From assembly GCA_020634755.1 (NCBI GenBank), contig JACKBC010000006.1, positions 1-64,000 on the forward strand: a stretch of 64,000 nt of DNA, written 5' to 3'. Positions 25,898 to 34,288 of this stretch are shown piece by piece (position 1 is the first letter of the stretch; the number at the start of each line of letters is the position of its first letter). The notes beneath the pieces are model-generated. The model did no database searches, was not told the DNA's origin, and was given only the letters and a program-made list of their open reading frames with translations. The DNA is from Caldilineaceae bacterium (lineage in GTDB: Bacteria > Chloroflexota > Anaerolineae > Caldilineales > Caldilineaceae). The position numbers were made by a program, and so were the translations under genes.

Positions 25898-26335
25898 ATG
25901 ACAATTCATGTTGAAATTGTGGCGCCGGATAAGACGCTCTTTTCTGGCGATGTACAAATGGTCACGCTGCCTGGTATGGACGGCCAAATGGGCGTCATGG
26001 GCGGACATGCGCCGTTACTCACCACGTTGGGTATTGGCGAAATTGTGCTGCACGGCGCCAATGAGACGGAATTTCTGGCGGTAAGCGGCGGGGTAGTGGA
26101 AGTGCGCCCCAACAAGGTGACCATTTTGGCCGATGTGGCAGAAGCGGCTGATGAGATTGATGAAGAACGCGCCCAGGCTGCTTTGGCCCGCGCCCAACAG
26201 TCGCTGGCCGATAATCCGCCGGCCGAGCACCGTGCGCCATTGCTGGAATCTGTGCGCCGCAGTAGCTTGCGTTTGCGGGTTGCGCGCAAGCGCAGACGCG
26301 CGCCGCGGGCACAGTTCCAAAGCAGCGAAGAGTAG
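25898..26335 (+). CDS. atpC: ATP synthase epsilon subunit
   Basis: Regulatory F1 subunit, 145 aa. N-terminal beta-sandwich with TIHVEIVAPDKTLFSGDVQMV, GQMGVMGGHAPLLTTLGIGEI and the C-terminal helical hairpin (EIDEERAQAALARAQQSL). The tail KRRRAPRAQFQSSEE is basic and slightly long. The weak leader AATAAAGGTTCAAGACCAC has AAAGG about 14 bases before ATG. Last gene of the operon, followed by a family-3 repeat and a hairpin terminator. Confidence 0.95.
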   Translation: MTIHVEIVAPDKTLFSGDVQMVTLPGMDGQMGVMGGHAPLLTTLGIGEIVLHGANETEFLAVSGGVVEVRPNKVTILADVAEAADEIDEERAQAALARAQQSLADNPPAEHRAPLLESVRRSSLRLRVARKRRRAPRAQFQSSEE

Positions 26336-26373
26336 ACAGTTTGGGCTCATATAACCATTTATAATAAATATAC

Positions 26374-26474
26374 GTAACTATTCAGATGTTCCCTGAGCGC
26401 CCAAACTGCGTTTGGGACGTCGAAGGGGACACGGGCTTCGACAAGCTCAGCCCTCGAGTAACCTGAATAGGTAC
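26374..26474. repeat. Family-3 inverted-repeat element, copy 2
   Basis: Ends GTAACTATTCAG (26374-26385) and CTGAATAGGTAC (26463-26474), core GTCGAAGGGGAC and GGGCTTCGACAAGCTCAGCC. An extra small hairpin CCCAAACTGCGTTTGGG lies inside. Follows atpC. Confidence 0.75.
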
Positions 26475-26491
26475 AAATATACTATGCACTG

Positions 26492-26518
26492 AACCGGGTT
26501 CCTAAAGAACCCGGTTTT
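26492..26518 (+). terminator. Probable terminator of the atp operon
   Basis: Ten-bp stem AACCGGGTTC / GAACCCGGTT with a 5-nt loop, then TT. Located about 155 bp after atpC. The T-run is short, so efficiency is uncertain. Confidence 0.6.
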
Positions 26519-26546
26519 GGTGTGTGAAGCCCCTGGCATTTTGGCA

Positions 26547-26690
26547 GTTTGAAAACGCCGCGCCGGCTTGTCTGGCCGCTTAATTTTTGGGAATCCCGCC
26601 GAACTTTTGCTCAGGCTGTGATTGCTCAAAATTGAATGTTCACGGCACTACCAGCCTGAGAAATTGCGTTTTCAAACAGAGTAAAGTATA
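26547..26690. repeat. Family-4 inverted-repeat element upstream of mreB
   Basis: Perfect 12-bp arms GTTTGAAAACGC (26547-26558) and GCGTTTTCAAAC (26666-26677). The outer right part continues AGAGTAAAGTATA up to the mreB start. With the 26374 element and the terminator it explains most of the 364-bp gap 26336-26699. Confidence 0.65.
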
Positions 26691-26692
26691 AA
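26664..26692 (+). promoter_or_regulatory. Promoter-like sequence at the mreB start
   Basis: TTGCGT, 17-bp spacer, TATAAA, with the ATG of mreB only 8 bp after the -10 box. If used, the mRNA would be leaderless or nearly so. The sequence lies in the end of a family-4 repeat. Predicted only. Confidence 0.35.
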
Positions 26693-26699
26693 TGAAAGC

Positions 26700-27725
26700 A
26701 TGTTTGAAAAACACATCGGCATAGACCTTGGCACCGTAAATGTACTGGTCCACGTAAAGGGGCGCGGGATTGTCATGCATGAGCCTTCCGTGGTGGCCAT
26801 TCGCTTGCGTGACAATAAGATGGTCGCAGTGGGCCATGAAGCGTATGACATGTTGGGACGTACGCCCGAGAGCATCGAGGTGGCGCGCCCCATGCGGGAT
26901 GGCGTTATTGCCGACTTTGTGGTCACCGAGGCCATGTTGCGCTATTTCATTCAGTCGATTGTGGGCAACATTAATCCCCTCTTGAGTCCTCTCTTTCGTC
27001 CCAAAGTGATGATTAGCACCCCCAAGGGCGTCACTGGCGTTGAAGAGCGCGCCGTTCACGATGCCGCCATGCAGGCTGGCGCCGGTGCTGCTTATTTGAT
27101 CCCTGAACCACTTGCTGCGGCCTATGGCGCTGGGCTACCCATTGGCACACCCACCGGCAACATGATTGTCGATATGGGGGGGGGCACCACAGAAGCCGCC
27201 GTAGTGTCTATGTATGACATTGTGGTTTGGAGCAGTGTGCGTGTGGGTGGCAATCGCTTTGATGAGGCGATTATTAATTACATCCGCAAAAAATATAATC
27301 TATTGATTGGTGAGCAAACCGCCGAGGAAATTAAGATCGGGATTGGCAGTGCGTTACCCTTGGAAGAAGAGCGCACCATGGAGATTAAAGGGCGCGATCA
27401 GGTAACTGGGTTGCCCAAGATTATGCACGTGACCAGCAGTGAGGTAACGGAGGCCATGCAGGAGCCGCTGCAAGCGGTGGTTAGTACGGTGCGGGCCACG
27501 CTGGAAAAGACGCCGCCTGAATTGGCCGCCGATATTATTGACCGCGGTATGGTCATGGCAGGCGGTGGTTCGCAGCTGCGCCACATTGCGCAATTATTGA
27601 CGCAGGAGACGGGCGTTCCCTGTTATGTGGCCGAAAATCCCATTGCCTGTGTGGCGCTCGGGGCCGGTCGTGCGTTGGAAAATTATGAGATCATGCGCCG
27701 CAGCTTGCCGGTTGTCCCCAGCTAA
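26700..27725 (+). CDS. mreB: Rod shape-determining protein MreB
   Basis: Actin-like cytoskeletal ATPase, 341 aa, that guides cell-wall synthesis for rod or filament shape. The N-terminus FEKHIGIDLGTVNVLVHVKG is the phosphate-1 motif. KVMISTPKGVTGVEERAV, MIVDMGGGTTEAAVVS (phosphate-2) and VMAGGGSQLRH (adenosine motif) follow. Typical length and no obvious defects. ATG at 26700; the only ribosome-binding-like sequence is GAAAG. No mreC, mreD or penicillin-binding protein gene is adjacent, which is unusual but seen in some phyla. Confidence 0.95.
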   Translation: MFEKHIGIDLGTVNVLVHVKGRGIVMHEPSVVAIRLRDNKMVAVGHEAYDMLGRTPESIEVARPMRDGVIADFVVTEAMLRYFIQSIVGNINPLLSPLFRPKVMISTPKGVTGVEERAVHDAAMQAGAGAAYLIPEPLAAAYGAGLPIGTPTGNMIVDMGGGTTEAAVVSMYDIVVWSSVRVGGNRFDEAIINYIRKKYNLLIGEQTAEEIKIGIGSALPLEEERTMEIKGRDQVTGLPKIMHVTSSEVTEAMQEPLQAVVSTVRATLEKTPPELAADIIDRGMVMAGGGSQLRHIAQLLTQETGVPCYVAENPIACVALGAGRALENYEIMRRSLPVVPS

Positions 27726-28297
27726 CTTCCCCGCGCTTAAAATTCCCCTCTGCTCACTGGCCCACTGTTTACTTTCCCAGTGCTTGATTTCACATGGTTA
27801 CCCCATGGTCAAAGTGCATTATGATAAGCCTGTCATATGAACAGAGCAGAGAAGGCGTAGCCAATTCGACCTTTTTTGGTCTTGGTTTTTGACTTCATTG
27901 GGGAGTTCCATTACAATTATTGTTAAATTTGGAACTTTTAGTTAATTTATGAAAACAAATCCCCATTTAGCCCAGAATCTACCCAATCCCCCCACACAAA
28001 TTCTAAATGGTGTGTTGCAGCATTGTTTGGTGGTCTGGCATCCCATACGTGACTTCAAATCTGATTTCAAAAGTGGATGTGGCTGTCAATCGTCTCTATT
28101 AATATTAGGACTCACGCATATCTTGAGTAAAGTCGTGTCGCAAGTAAACCGACTCGTCCCGGACAATCTACCGGCGTAGCGTGTAAGTTGCAAATATATT
28201 GGAGAGACGTAATTTGTCGCGTCGGCAATCGTTTAAAAAATTACTGCTTGGATGTTGTGGGTTTTGCTGGTGAGGGATAACAACTTGGAGGCTCTTT
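27726..28297. other. 572-bp spacer between mreB and ridA
   Basis: No credible gene. A degenerate family-1-like pair, GGACTCACGCATA (about 28107) and GCGTGTAAGTTG (about 28179-28190), may be an old copy. Otherwise AT-rich with no recognised feature. Confidence 0.5.
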
Positions 28298-28675
28298 ATG
28301 GGTAAAAATGTTATAAGTACGCAATCCGCCCCGGCGGCAGTTGGTCCCTATTCACAGGCTATTGGCACTGAGCAGTTTTTATTCCTATCGGGGCAACTTG
28401 GGCTTGATCCACAAAGCGGAAAGTTAAAAGAGGGGCTAGAGGCGCAGACGCGCCAGATATTAACCAATTTGCGTTCCGTGCTGGAAGCTGGCGGTAGCAG
28501 CATGGAGCAAATTGTCAAAACCACCATATTTTTGACCAATATGGCTGACTTTGCCACCGTGAATTCAATATATGCCGAAGCGTTTAGTGGTGAACCACCA
28601 GCACGCAGCACGGTTCAAGTTGCGGCGCTGCCATTAGGGGGGCTGGTGGAAATTGAAGCAATTGCCTTAGCGTGA
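28298..28675 (+). CDS. RidA/YjgF family enamine/imine deaminase
   Basis: 125-aa RidA protein. The family hydrolyses reactive 2-aminoacrylate and related enamines produced by PLP enzymes; it acts as a cytosolic trimer. Seen are PAAVGPYSQAIGTEQFLFLS, the GQLGLDPQSG segment, and the carboxylate-binding Arg in PPARSTVQVAALPLGGLVEIEAIA. TTGGAGG sits six bases before ATG at 28298. The S1 gene follows after 90 bp, with a weak 7-bp stem (28701-28727) between. Function assigned by family. Confidence 0.93.
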   Translation: MGKNVISTQSAPAAVGPYSQAIGTEQFLFLSGQLGLDPQSGKLKEGLEAQTRQILTNLRSVLEAGGSSMEQIVKTTIFLTNMADFATVNSIYAEAFSGEPPARSTVQVAALPLGGLVEIEAIALA

Positions 28676-28765
28676 TTGCCCAAAATATTATGTGTGCCAT
28701 TGTGGCGTCTATTTTTTAGGCGCCACACTTAGTATAAAATTTTTTTTGGAGGAATTTTTTAACCC

Positions 28766-30073
28766 ATGAATAACGGTCAAACACAGTTAGAATCTACTTC
28801 TACATCGTTCATCTTCGATACTAACGGTTCGTATGTTGAGGATTCTAGCAACGGAGTTCATCCGATGGCCCTCCTGCTGGAGGAGATTGAAGGCACGTTG
28901 CAGCAGCCGCAAATTGGCGACATTCGTACGGGAATTATTGTGGATAAGCGCCCGCATGAAATTCTGGTCGACATCGGATACAAATCAGAAGGGCTCGTAA
29001 ATGGTCGTGAGCTTGACCGCGTAAGTGAACTGGTTGAATCGTTAAGTATTGGCGATGAAACACCGGTATACATCTTGCGCGAAGAGCGTGATGGCGCCAT
29101 TATGCTAAGTATTAGCCGTGCTCAGGCTGAGAAGGATTGGGAACGGGCCGAAGTGCTCATGGAGAGTCAAGATATTTTTGAAGGTGAAGTAACTGCCAAT
29201 AATCGTGGCGGCGTCATCATCAAGCTGGGCCAGGTGCGCGGTTTTGTGCCGGCCAGCCAGCTCTCTGTGGAAAGCCAACAGGGTGGTTCCTCTAATTCGG
29301 GGGATGTGGAAGAGCGCTGGGCGCACTTGATCGGTCAAGACTTGAAGCTGAAAGTGATTGACATTGACCGCAAGCGCAATCGGTTGATCCTGTCTGAGCG
29401 GTTGGCCATGCGCGAATGGCGCAGACAGCAGAAGGAACAGCTTTTGGCCAGCCTGAAGGAGCAAGATGTTTTCGATGGCGTCATTAGCAGCATTGCGGAC
29501 TTTGGCGCCTTTGTAGACTTGGGTGGTGCTGATGGTTTGATTCATCTGAGTGAATTGAGCTGGAATCGCGTATCGCACCCCAGTGAAGTAGTGAGCGTTG
29601 GTGATAAGGTCAAGGTTCAGATTTTGAACGTGGATCGCGAACGCCGTCGTATTGGCTTGAGCCTGCGTCGTTTACAGCCGCAGCCGTGGGACGTCATTCA
29701 CGAGAATTATGAAGTCGGCCAAATTGTACGCGGCAAAATTACCAAATTGGTCAACTTTGGCGCTTTTGCCCGGCTGGAAACTGATGGCATTGAGGGACTC
29801 ATTCACATTAGTGAGCTTTCCGACAAACGCGTGACTCATCCCAAAGAGGTGGTTGCTGAGGGACAGGAACATGATTTGCGCATTATTCGTATTGATACCG
29901 ATAAGCGGCGTATGGGGTTGAGCCTCAAGCAAGCATTGCCACAGGAAGAACAGATTGAAATTGATTGGCAAATTGCGCCCAGTGATGATGGCGAGGATGA
30001 GAATGAAAGCGCCATTGCCGCACAGGTTGTGGATGCCATGAACTCCGCCGCAGTTCCACAAGCTGCTGACTAA
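28766..30073 (+). CDS. rpsA: 30S ribosomal protein S1-like, four S1 domains
   Basis: 435-aa RNA-binding protein with four S1 motifs, at about 50-118, 134-212, 231-300 and 316-388. Motif cores are VDIGYKSEGLV, IKLGQVRGFVPASQL, FGAFVDLGGADGLIHLSELS and FGAFARLETDGIEGLIHISE. Proteobacterial S1 has six domains; four-domain forms are common in Gram-positive bacteria and Chloroflexota. A non-S1 N-terminal leader of about 45 residues and an acidic tail frame the repeats. GGAGGAA lies about 11 bases before ATG, rather far. Expected to help mRNA loading on the ribosome; whether it is a true ribosomal subunit is inferred. Confidence 0.88.
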   Translation: MNNGQTQLESTSTSFIFDTNGSYVEDSSNGVHPMALLLEEIEGTLQQPQIGDIRTGIIVDKRPHEILVDIGYKSEGLVNGRELDRVSELVESLSIGDETPVYILREERDGAIMLSISRAQAEKDWERAEVLMESQDIFEGEVTANNRGGVIIKLGQVRGFVPASQLSVESQQGGSSNSGDVEERWAHLIGQDLKLKVIDIDRKRNRLILSERLAMREWRRQQKEQLLASLKEQDVFDGVISSIADFGAFVDLGGADGLIHLSELSWNRVSHPSEVVSVGDKVKVQILNVDRERRRIGLSLRRLQPQPWDVIHENYEVGQIVRGKITKLVNFGAFARLETDGIEGLIHISELSDKRVTHPKEVVAEGQEHDLRIIRIDTDKRRMGLSLKQALPQEEQIEIDWQIAPSDDGEDENESAIAAQVVDAMNSAAVPQAAD

Positions 30074-30132
30074 GCTTTTGCCTTCGCAGCACGCCATATT
30101 TTGACCACCTTTATTACGTTAGGCTAATTGTC

Positions 30133-30170
30133 ATGTGTCAGACAGAGTCTCTAGACTCTGTCTGACACAT
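30133..30170. repeat. 38-bp near-perfect palindrome after the S1 gene
   Basis: Arms ATGTGTCAGACAGAGTCT (30133-30150) and its exact complement (30153-30170) around CT. It may terminate the S1 transcript, but no T-run follows. Confidence 0.6.
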
Positions 30171-30377
30171 TCCCTCATACATTTGACTCTGTGTTGTATC
30201 CACATTATACTCAGCTATATGGGGAAGCTATAGTTGCCGTATGGCGAAAACCTTGCCATATCCGCACCATGGCCCCCAGTACTATCAGAGTAACCGCTTC
30301 TATAAGTCCTTGTTCTGTTTAGGCAACCACATCTTCATCTCGCAAGTATTCCGCCTGATTGGCTGACACATTTAAGC

Positions 30378-30445
30378 TTTACCGCAAAGGGCGCGGAGAT
30401 GCGCCAAGATACTCGAATAGATTCGGCGCGTTTCTTGGCGGTAAA
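30378..30445. repeat. 68-bp inverted repeat with ACCGCAAAG ends
   Basis: Ends TTTACCGCAAAG (30378-30389) and CTTGGCGGTAAA (30434-30445), 11 of 12 paired, with an inner GGCGCGGAGATGCGCC-type stem. Single copy seen here. Confidence 0.55.
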
Positions 30446-30623
30446 ATACGATTTATCAGTCAACCAGGTATTCCGCTCTAATCTGTAGGCTCTCATATAA
30501 CTAGGCTCTTATATAACGTCGACACAGTTGGCGCCGCTGACTGCCCCCAATGCTCTTGGCATCATGTCTATTCAGGGCCCTCCGACCTGTTGTTGCAACC
30601 ACCCCGCGCCGGCGTCAATAGAT

Positions 30624-30676
30624 GGGGCTTGCGTAAGCCCGGAGCGGATGATTTCCCAAGCGTGCTGTGTAAGTTG
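30624..30676. repeat. Family-1 inverted-repeat element, short copy i
   Basis: Ends GGGCTTGCGTAAGCCCGG and GCTGTGTAAGTTG; 53 bp, similar in size and ends to copy d at 13812. Confidence 0.65.
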
Positions 30677-30826
30677 CGTCCTGTTTATTCACTCTGGAAC
30701 AAATAGGGCGGGCTCATCGTTTGAGTGGTGATTTTATATGCCAAAAAGTTGCCCAAGGCTTTTCTGTAACGCCACGTGCACGATTCAGTGAAAGCGAATT
30801 GCAACTTATCACCGTAATATAGCGTA

Positions 30827-30856
30827 TTGACAAAACTCCCCCGCACTCGTTACAAT
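30827..30856 (+). promoter_or_regulatory. Strong sigma-70 promoter-like site upstream of clpC
   Basis: TTGACA (30827-30832), 18-bp spacer, TACAAT (30851-30856). Best consensus match noticed in the window. It points toward clpC, 378 bp before its ATG, so use would give a long 5' leader or a separate short RNA. Confidence 0.55.
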
Positions 30857-31233
30857 AGGATCGTCCAGTAAAAGAGATTTAGAGTTGGTAACGTTGCTTC
30901 ATTCACAGTTATCAAATTAGCATTTCTGCACTGATCGCGATATGGGTTCACTAAAAAGATAGCAATCTAAAGATAGCAATCTGTGCGGCGCTAGCTACAA
31001 CACGATTTATTCCCCTCTCTTCGCAGCCAGCTAGACTCTTATACTGCGGTTTTGATCAGAGCAAAGTATAAAGCGGAACTTTTGTTACGGCGTTGGGCTT
31101 AGAATCCCTGTATAGTAGATGATTACACGGTAAAACTTAGGTATCTTAAATTGCGACTGTGATGGATAAGCGACCATGAATTCATTGCTGCCGACCCGTT
31201 TATTCAAACAGCGCAAAGTATAAGGAAAGCAAT

Positions 31234-33759
31234 ATGTCTGACAAACTCGATCGTTTTACAAAGCGTGCGAGAAGAGTTCTCACGTTGGCCCAAGAGGAAG
31301 CGCTACGGTTAAATCACAACTATATTGGCACAGAGCATCTTTTATTAGGCTTGGTTCGAGAAGAGAATGGCGTAGCCGTTAAAGTGTTGCGCGAATTGGG
31401 CGTCGAGCCAACTCAGGTAATTCGAGCGGTGGAACGCACAGTTGGTCGCGGGGAGCGGGCGCCTTTTGGCAAGCCAACGCTGGCGCCGCGTACCAAGCGG
31501 GTGATTGAGTTGGCGGTAGATGAAGCCCGCTTGATGGGCCACCACTATATTGGCACAGAACATCTATTACTGGGATTGGTCCGTGAAGGAGAAGGCATCG
31601 CAGTCAATGTCTTGCGCGGTCTAGGCATTAATCTGGATCGCGTGCGCACGCAAACCGCACGCAACATATTACAAAGCCAGGCTCAAAGCAAAGAGAAAGC
31701 CAAGAAAGAATCGAAGACACCGCTGGTTGACCAATTAGGGTTTGATTTGACCGCAGCGGCTGAAGAGGGACGGTTGGACCCGGTTATTGGACGTCAAACT
31801 GAAATAGAACGCGTTATTCAGATTTTGAGCCGCCGCACGAAAAACAACCCGGCCCTCATGGGCGAGCCTGGCGTTGGCAAAACGGCCATTGTGGAAGGAT
31901 TGGCTCAGCGGATCGTGGATGGTGACGTGCCTGAATCGCTGCTCAACAAGCGTCTGCTCATGCTCGATGTGGGTAGCCTGGTGGCCGGTACCATGTACCG
32001 TGGCCAATTTGAGGAACGCCTTAAGAAAGTCATTGAAGAAATTATTAGCAGTGGGGCTATCTTATTTATTGACGAAGTCCACATGCTCGTGGGTGCTGGC
32101 GCTGCCGGCAGTAGCGTAGATGCCGCCAATATTCTCAAGCCTGCGCTGAGCCGCGGTCAGCTACAGGTGATCGGCGCCACCACGCTGGATGAATATCGCA
32201 AATATATTGAAAGCGACGCCGCTTTAGAGCGCCGGTTCCAGCCCATTTTGGTAGAGGAACCCAGCATCGAAGAAACGATCCTCATTCTCAAAGGTGTTAA
32301 GGCGCGCTACGAAGAGCATCACAAATTGCTGATTACGGATGAGGCGCTGGATGCGGCTGCCAATCTGGCCGCGCGCTATGTGCCGGATCGTTTTATGCCC
32401 GACAAGGCGATAGATGTAATCGATGAAGCGGGTAGCCGCGTGCGCATGTACAAGACGCCGCATGCAACCAATCTTCGTGAAACATTTATGAGCCTGAAAA
32501 AGCTGCAAAAGCAAAAAGAAGAAGCTTTAGAAATGCAGCGTTTTGACGACGCCATTGATCTGCGCTACCGAGAAGTAGAGCTGGAAGCGCGCCTCAACGA
32601 GCTGCGTGAAGGGGGCAACGAAGCGGATAATCGTCCGCGCGTGACGCCGGACGATGTGGCTGAAGTCGTTGCCATGTGGACGGGCGTGCCGGTCAGCCGC
32701 ATTGCCGGTGAAGAGCGTACGCGTCTGCTAGAAATGGAAAAGGCTATTCGCCACCGCATCATCGGTCAGGAAGAGCCTATTAAGGCCATATGTAAAGCGG
32801 TGCGGCGCGCGCGTGCTGGCTTAAAAGATCCACGCCGGCCCATTGGCACCTATATGTTCTTAGGGCCCACGGGTGTTGGTAAATCCGAAACGGCGCGTGC
32901 GTTGGCCGAGTTTATGTTTGGGAGTGATGAGGCGTTGCTCAAGCTGGATATGAGTGAGTTTATGGAGCGGCACAACGTGAGCCGGTTGGTCGGTGCGCCT
33001 CCTGGTTATATTGGCTACGAAGAGGGCGGTCAGCTTACGGAAGCCGTTCGCCGTCGCCCCTATAGCGTGATCCTGTTGGATGAAATTGAGAAGGCGCACC
33101 CAGAGGCCTTCAATATGCTGCTGCAAATTATGGAGGATGGCCATCTTTCCGACGCCAAGGGGCGCCGTGTTGATTTCCGCAATGCACTCATTTTGATGAC
33201 CAGTAATATTGGCGCCAAGCTCATCCAAGGTGCTAATAAAATGGGTTTTGCTACCATCACCGAAGAGACACCAGAATCGCGCGAGCAAGAGTATGAAATC
33301 ATGAAGAGCAAGGTGATGGATGCGCTGAAAAAGACCTTCCGTCCCGAGTTCATCAATCGCCTGGATGGCGTCATGGTTTTCCGCAGCCTGTCGCGTGATG
33401 AAATTGCGCTGATTGTCGAGCTTGAGCTGCGCCCCTTGCGCATGCAAATGGCGGAACAAGAAATGAAGCTTGAGCTGACCCAAGGCGCGCGAGAACAGAT
33501 TGCCAGTGCGGGCTATGACCCGGATTATGGGGCGCGCCCCTTGCGCCGAGTCATCCAAAACAGCATTCAGGATCCGCTGAGCGAAGCGATTCTAGAAGGC
33601 CGCTTTGTCCCCGGTGACACTATTTTGGTGGATTACCAAGAGGTGACGCGTGACGATGGTTCAACAGCGGAAGATTATACCTTTGAAGTATCTGACCATC
33701 GTACTGTGGATGAAGTAGAGAGCGAAGAGGCGGATGCCATTGAGGCCATGCTTCAATAG
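31234..33759 (+). CDS. clpC: ClpC-type AAA+ ATPase
   Basis: HSP100 unfoldase of 841 aa that feeds ClpP. Two Clp_N repeats (about 3-75 and 78-150) each contain YIGTEHLLLGLVRE. First AAA+ module has GEPGVGKTAIVEG (Walker A, about 211) and ILFIDEVHMLVGAG (Walker B). A UVR-like middle segment follows near 420-460 (KKLQKQKEEALEMQRFDDAIDLR). The second AAA+ module has GPTGVGKSETARAL and VILLDEIEKAHPEAFN, then ISRPEFINRLD-like RPEFINRLDGVMVF. No ctsR, mcsA or mcsB neighbour is seen, so regulation may differ from Firmicutes. AAGGAAAG lies about six bases upstream of ATG. Confidence 0.97.
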   Translation: MSDKLDRFTKRARRVLTLAQEEALRLNHNYIGTEHLLLGLVREENGVAVKVLRELGVEPTQVIRAVERTVGRGERAPFGKPTLAPRTKRVIELAVDEARLMGHHYIGTEHLLLGLVREGEGIAVNVLRGLGINLDRVRTQTARNILQSQAQSKEKAKKESKTPLVDQLGFDLTAAAEEGRLDPVIGRQTEIERVIQILSRRTKNNPALMGEPGVGKTAIVEGLAQRIVDGDVPESLLNKRLLMLDVGSLVAGTMYRGQFEERLKKVIEEIISSGAILFIDEVHMLVGAGAAGSSVDAANILKPALSRGQLQVIGATTLDEYRKYIESDAALERRFQPILVEEPSIEETILILKGVKARYEEHHKLLITDEALDAAANLAARYVPDRFMPDKAIDVIDEAGSRVRMYKTPHATNLRETFMSLKKLQKQKEEALEMQRFDDAIDLRYREVELEARLNELREGGNEADNRPRVTPDDVAEVVAMWTGVPVSRIAGEERTRLLEMEKAIRHRIIGQEEPIKAICKAVRRARAGLKDPRRPIGTYMFLGPTGVGKSETARALAEFMFGSDEALLKLDMSEFMERHNVSRLVGAPPGYIGYEEGGQLTEAVRRRPYSVILLDEIEKAHPEAFNMLLQIMEDGHLSDAKGRRVDFRNALILMTSNIGAKLIQGANKMGFATITEETPESREQEYEIMKSKVMDALKKTFRPEFINRLDGVMVFRSLSRDEIALIVELELRPLRMQMAEQEMKLELTQGAREQIASAGYDPDYGARPLRRVIQNSIQDPLSEAILEGRFVPGDTILVDYQEVTRDDGSTAEDYTFEVSDHRTVDEVESEEADAIEAMLQ

Positions 33760-33772
33760 TGAAATATAATTA

Positions 33773-33827
33773 ATCCAGTAAAAATATGACCGGCATCTAC
33801 TAGATGCCGGTCATATTTTTACTGGAT
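33773..33827. terminator. Very strong palindromic terminator after clpC
   Basis: Perfect 27-bp inverted repeat (33773-33799 and 33801-33827) around one base, including TAAAAATATGACCGGCATCT. It lies 14 bp after clpC and 18 bp from the end of the convergent small gene, so it probably ends transcription from both sides. Confidence 0.8.
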
Positions 33828-33844
33828 AGAGTCGTTTGGCCGCT

Positions 33845-34084
33845 TTATGCCAAGATGCTGGTCAGAAGGATTAGGATGACACACAGCATAAAAACAATCA
33901 GCCCCAAGATGCGCTGGCGGCGATTGGCCTCGGTGACCAATAGGGCTGGCCTGCCCAATGGCCGATAGGTATTGGTGGCTTCGCAAAGCGAAACTGATAG
34001 CATTGCCCCAATGAACAATAATGTTAGTGTGAGAAGTGTCACGATGACCCAATTTTGACTTGATTGCGCGTCGTGCCAGAGCAT
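33845..34084 (-). CDS. Small two-helix membrane protein, unknown
   Basis: 79 aa from ATG at 34084. Two clear hydrophobic helices (about 13-32 and 59-79) flank a polar, positively charged loop (ATNTYRPLGRPALLVTEANRRQR). The gene converges on clpC and ends at the shared palindromic terminator. The positive loop between the helices suggests both termini face outward. No family recognised; coding status is supported by the membrane pattern and terminator only. Confidence 0.5.
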   Translation of the reverse strand: MLWHDAQSSQNWVIVTLLTLTLLFIGAMLSVSLCEATNTYRPLGRPALLVTEANRRQRILGLIVFMLCVILILLTSILA

Positions 34085-34182
34085 CTATAGCGCAGTTGCG
34101 AAGAGAACGTTGCCGCCTACGGCCACTGCCTGAGCGGCAAAGCTCGCGTCGACGCGGAATTTTCCACAATAAAACCCTGCTG

Positions 34183-34262
34183 ACTTACGCAGCGCCCGTG
34201 CATTGCTTGGAGAGAACTGCAGGGCTGCCCCGGCAATTTTTCCTCGAGGCTTGCGTAAGTCC
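34183..34262. repeat. Family-1 inverted-repeat element, copy j
   Basis: Ends GACTTACGCAGCGCCCGTGC and GAGGCTTGCGTAAGTCC; interior with ATTGCTTGG and CAATTTTTC. A well-preserved 80-bp copy, very like copy g at 23300. It lies 27 bp before the amidohydrolase gene. Confidence 0.8.
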
Positions 34263-34288
34263 TATCTATCCTGAAAAGATGTTAAGGC

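Larger units (their letters stand above)
30074..31233. other. 1160-bp non-coding region upstream of clpC
   Basis: The longest gene-free stretch here. It holds a 38-bp palindrome (30133-30170), an inverted repeat with ACCGCAAAG ends (30378-30445), a 16-bp tandem duplication (30486-30517), a family-1 copy (30624-30676), a strong promoter-like site (30827-30856) and a 14-bp tandem duplication (30955-30982). The clpC leader motif (31203-31225) closes it. No convincing ORF or RNA gene was seen, though an unrecognised small RNA after the promoter is possible. Confidence 0.6.

Noticed and set aside
27949..28179. 76-codon frame upstream of ridA
   Set aside because: No ribosome-binding site or family, and it runs into a degenerate repeat.
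28107..28191. Possible degenerate family-1 copy before ridA
   Set aside because: Both ends differ at several positions (ACTCACGCA, GCGTGTAAGTT) and the interior does not align; noted in the spacer entry only.
32860..33558. 232-codon antisense frame opposite clpC
   Set aside because: Same reason; clpC is certain on the other strand.
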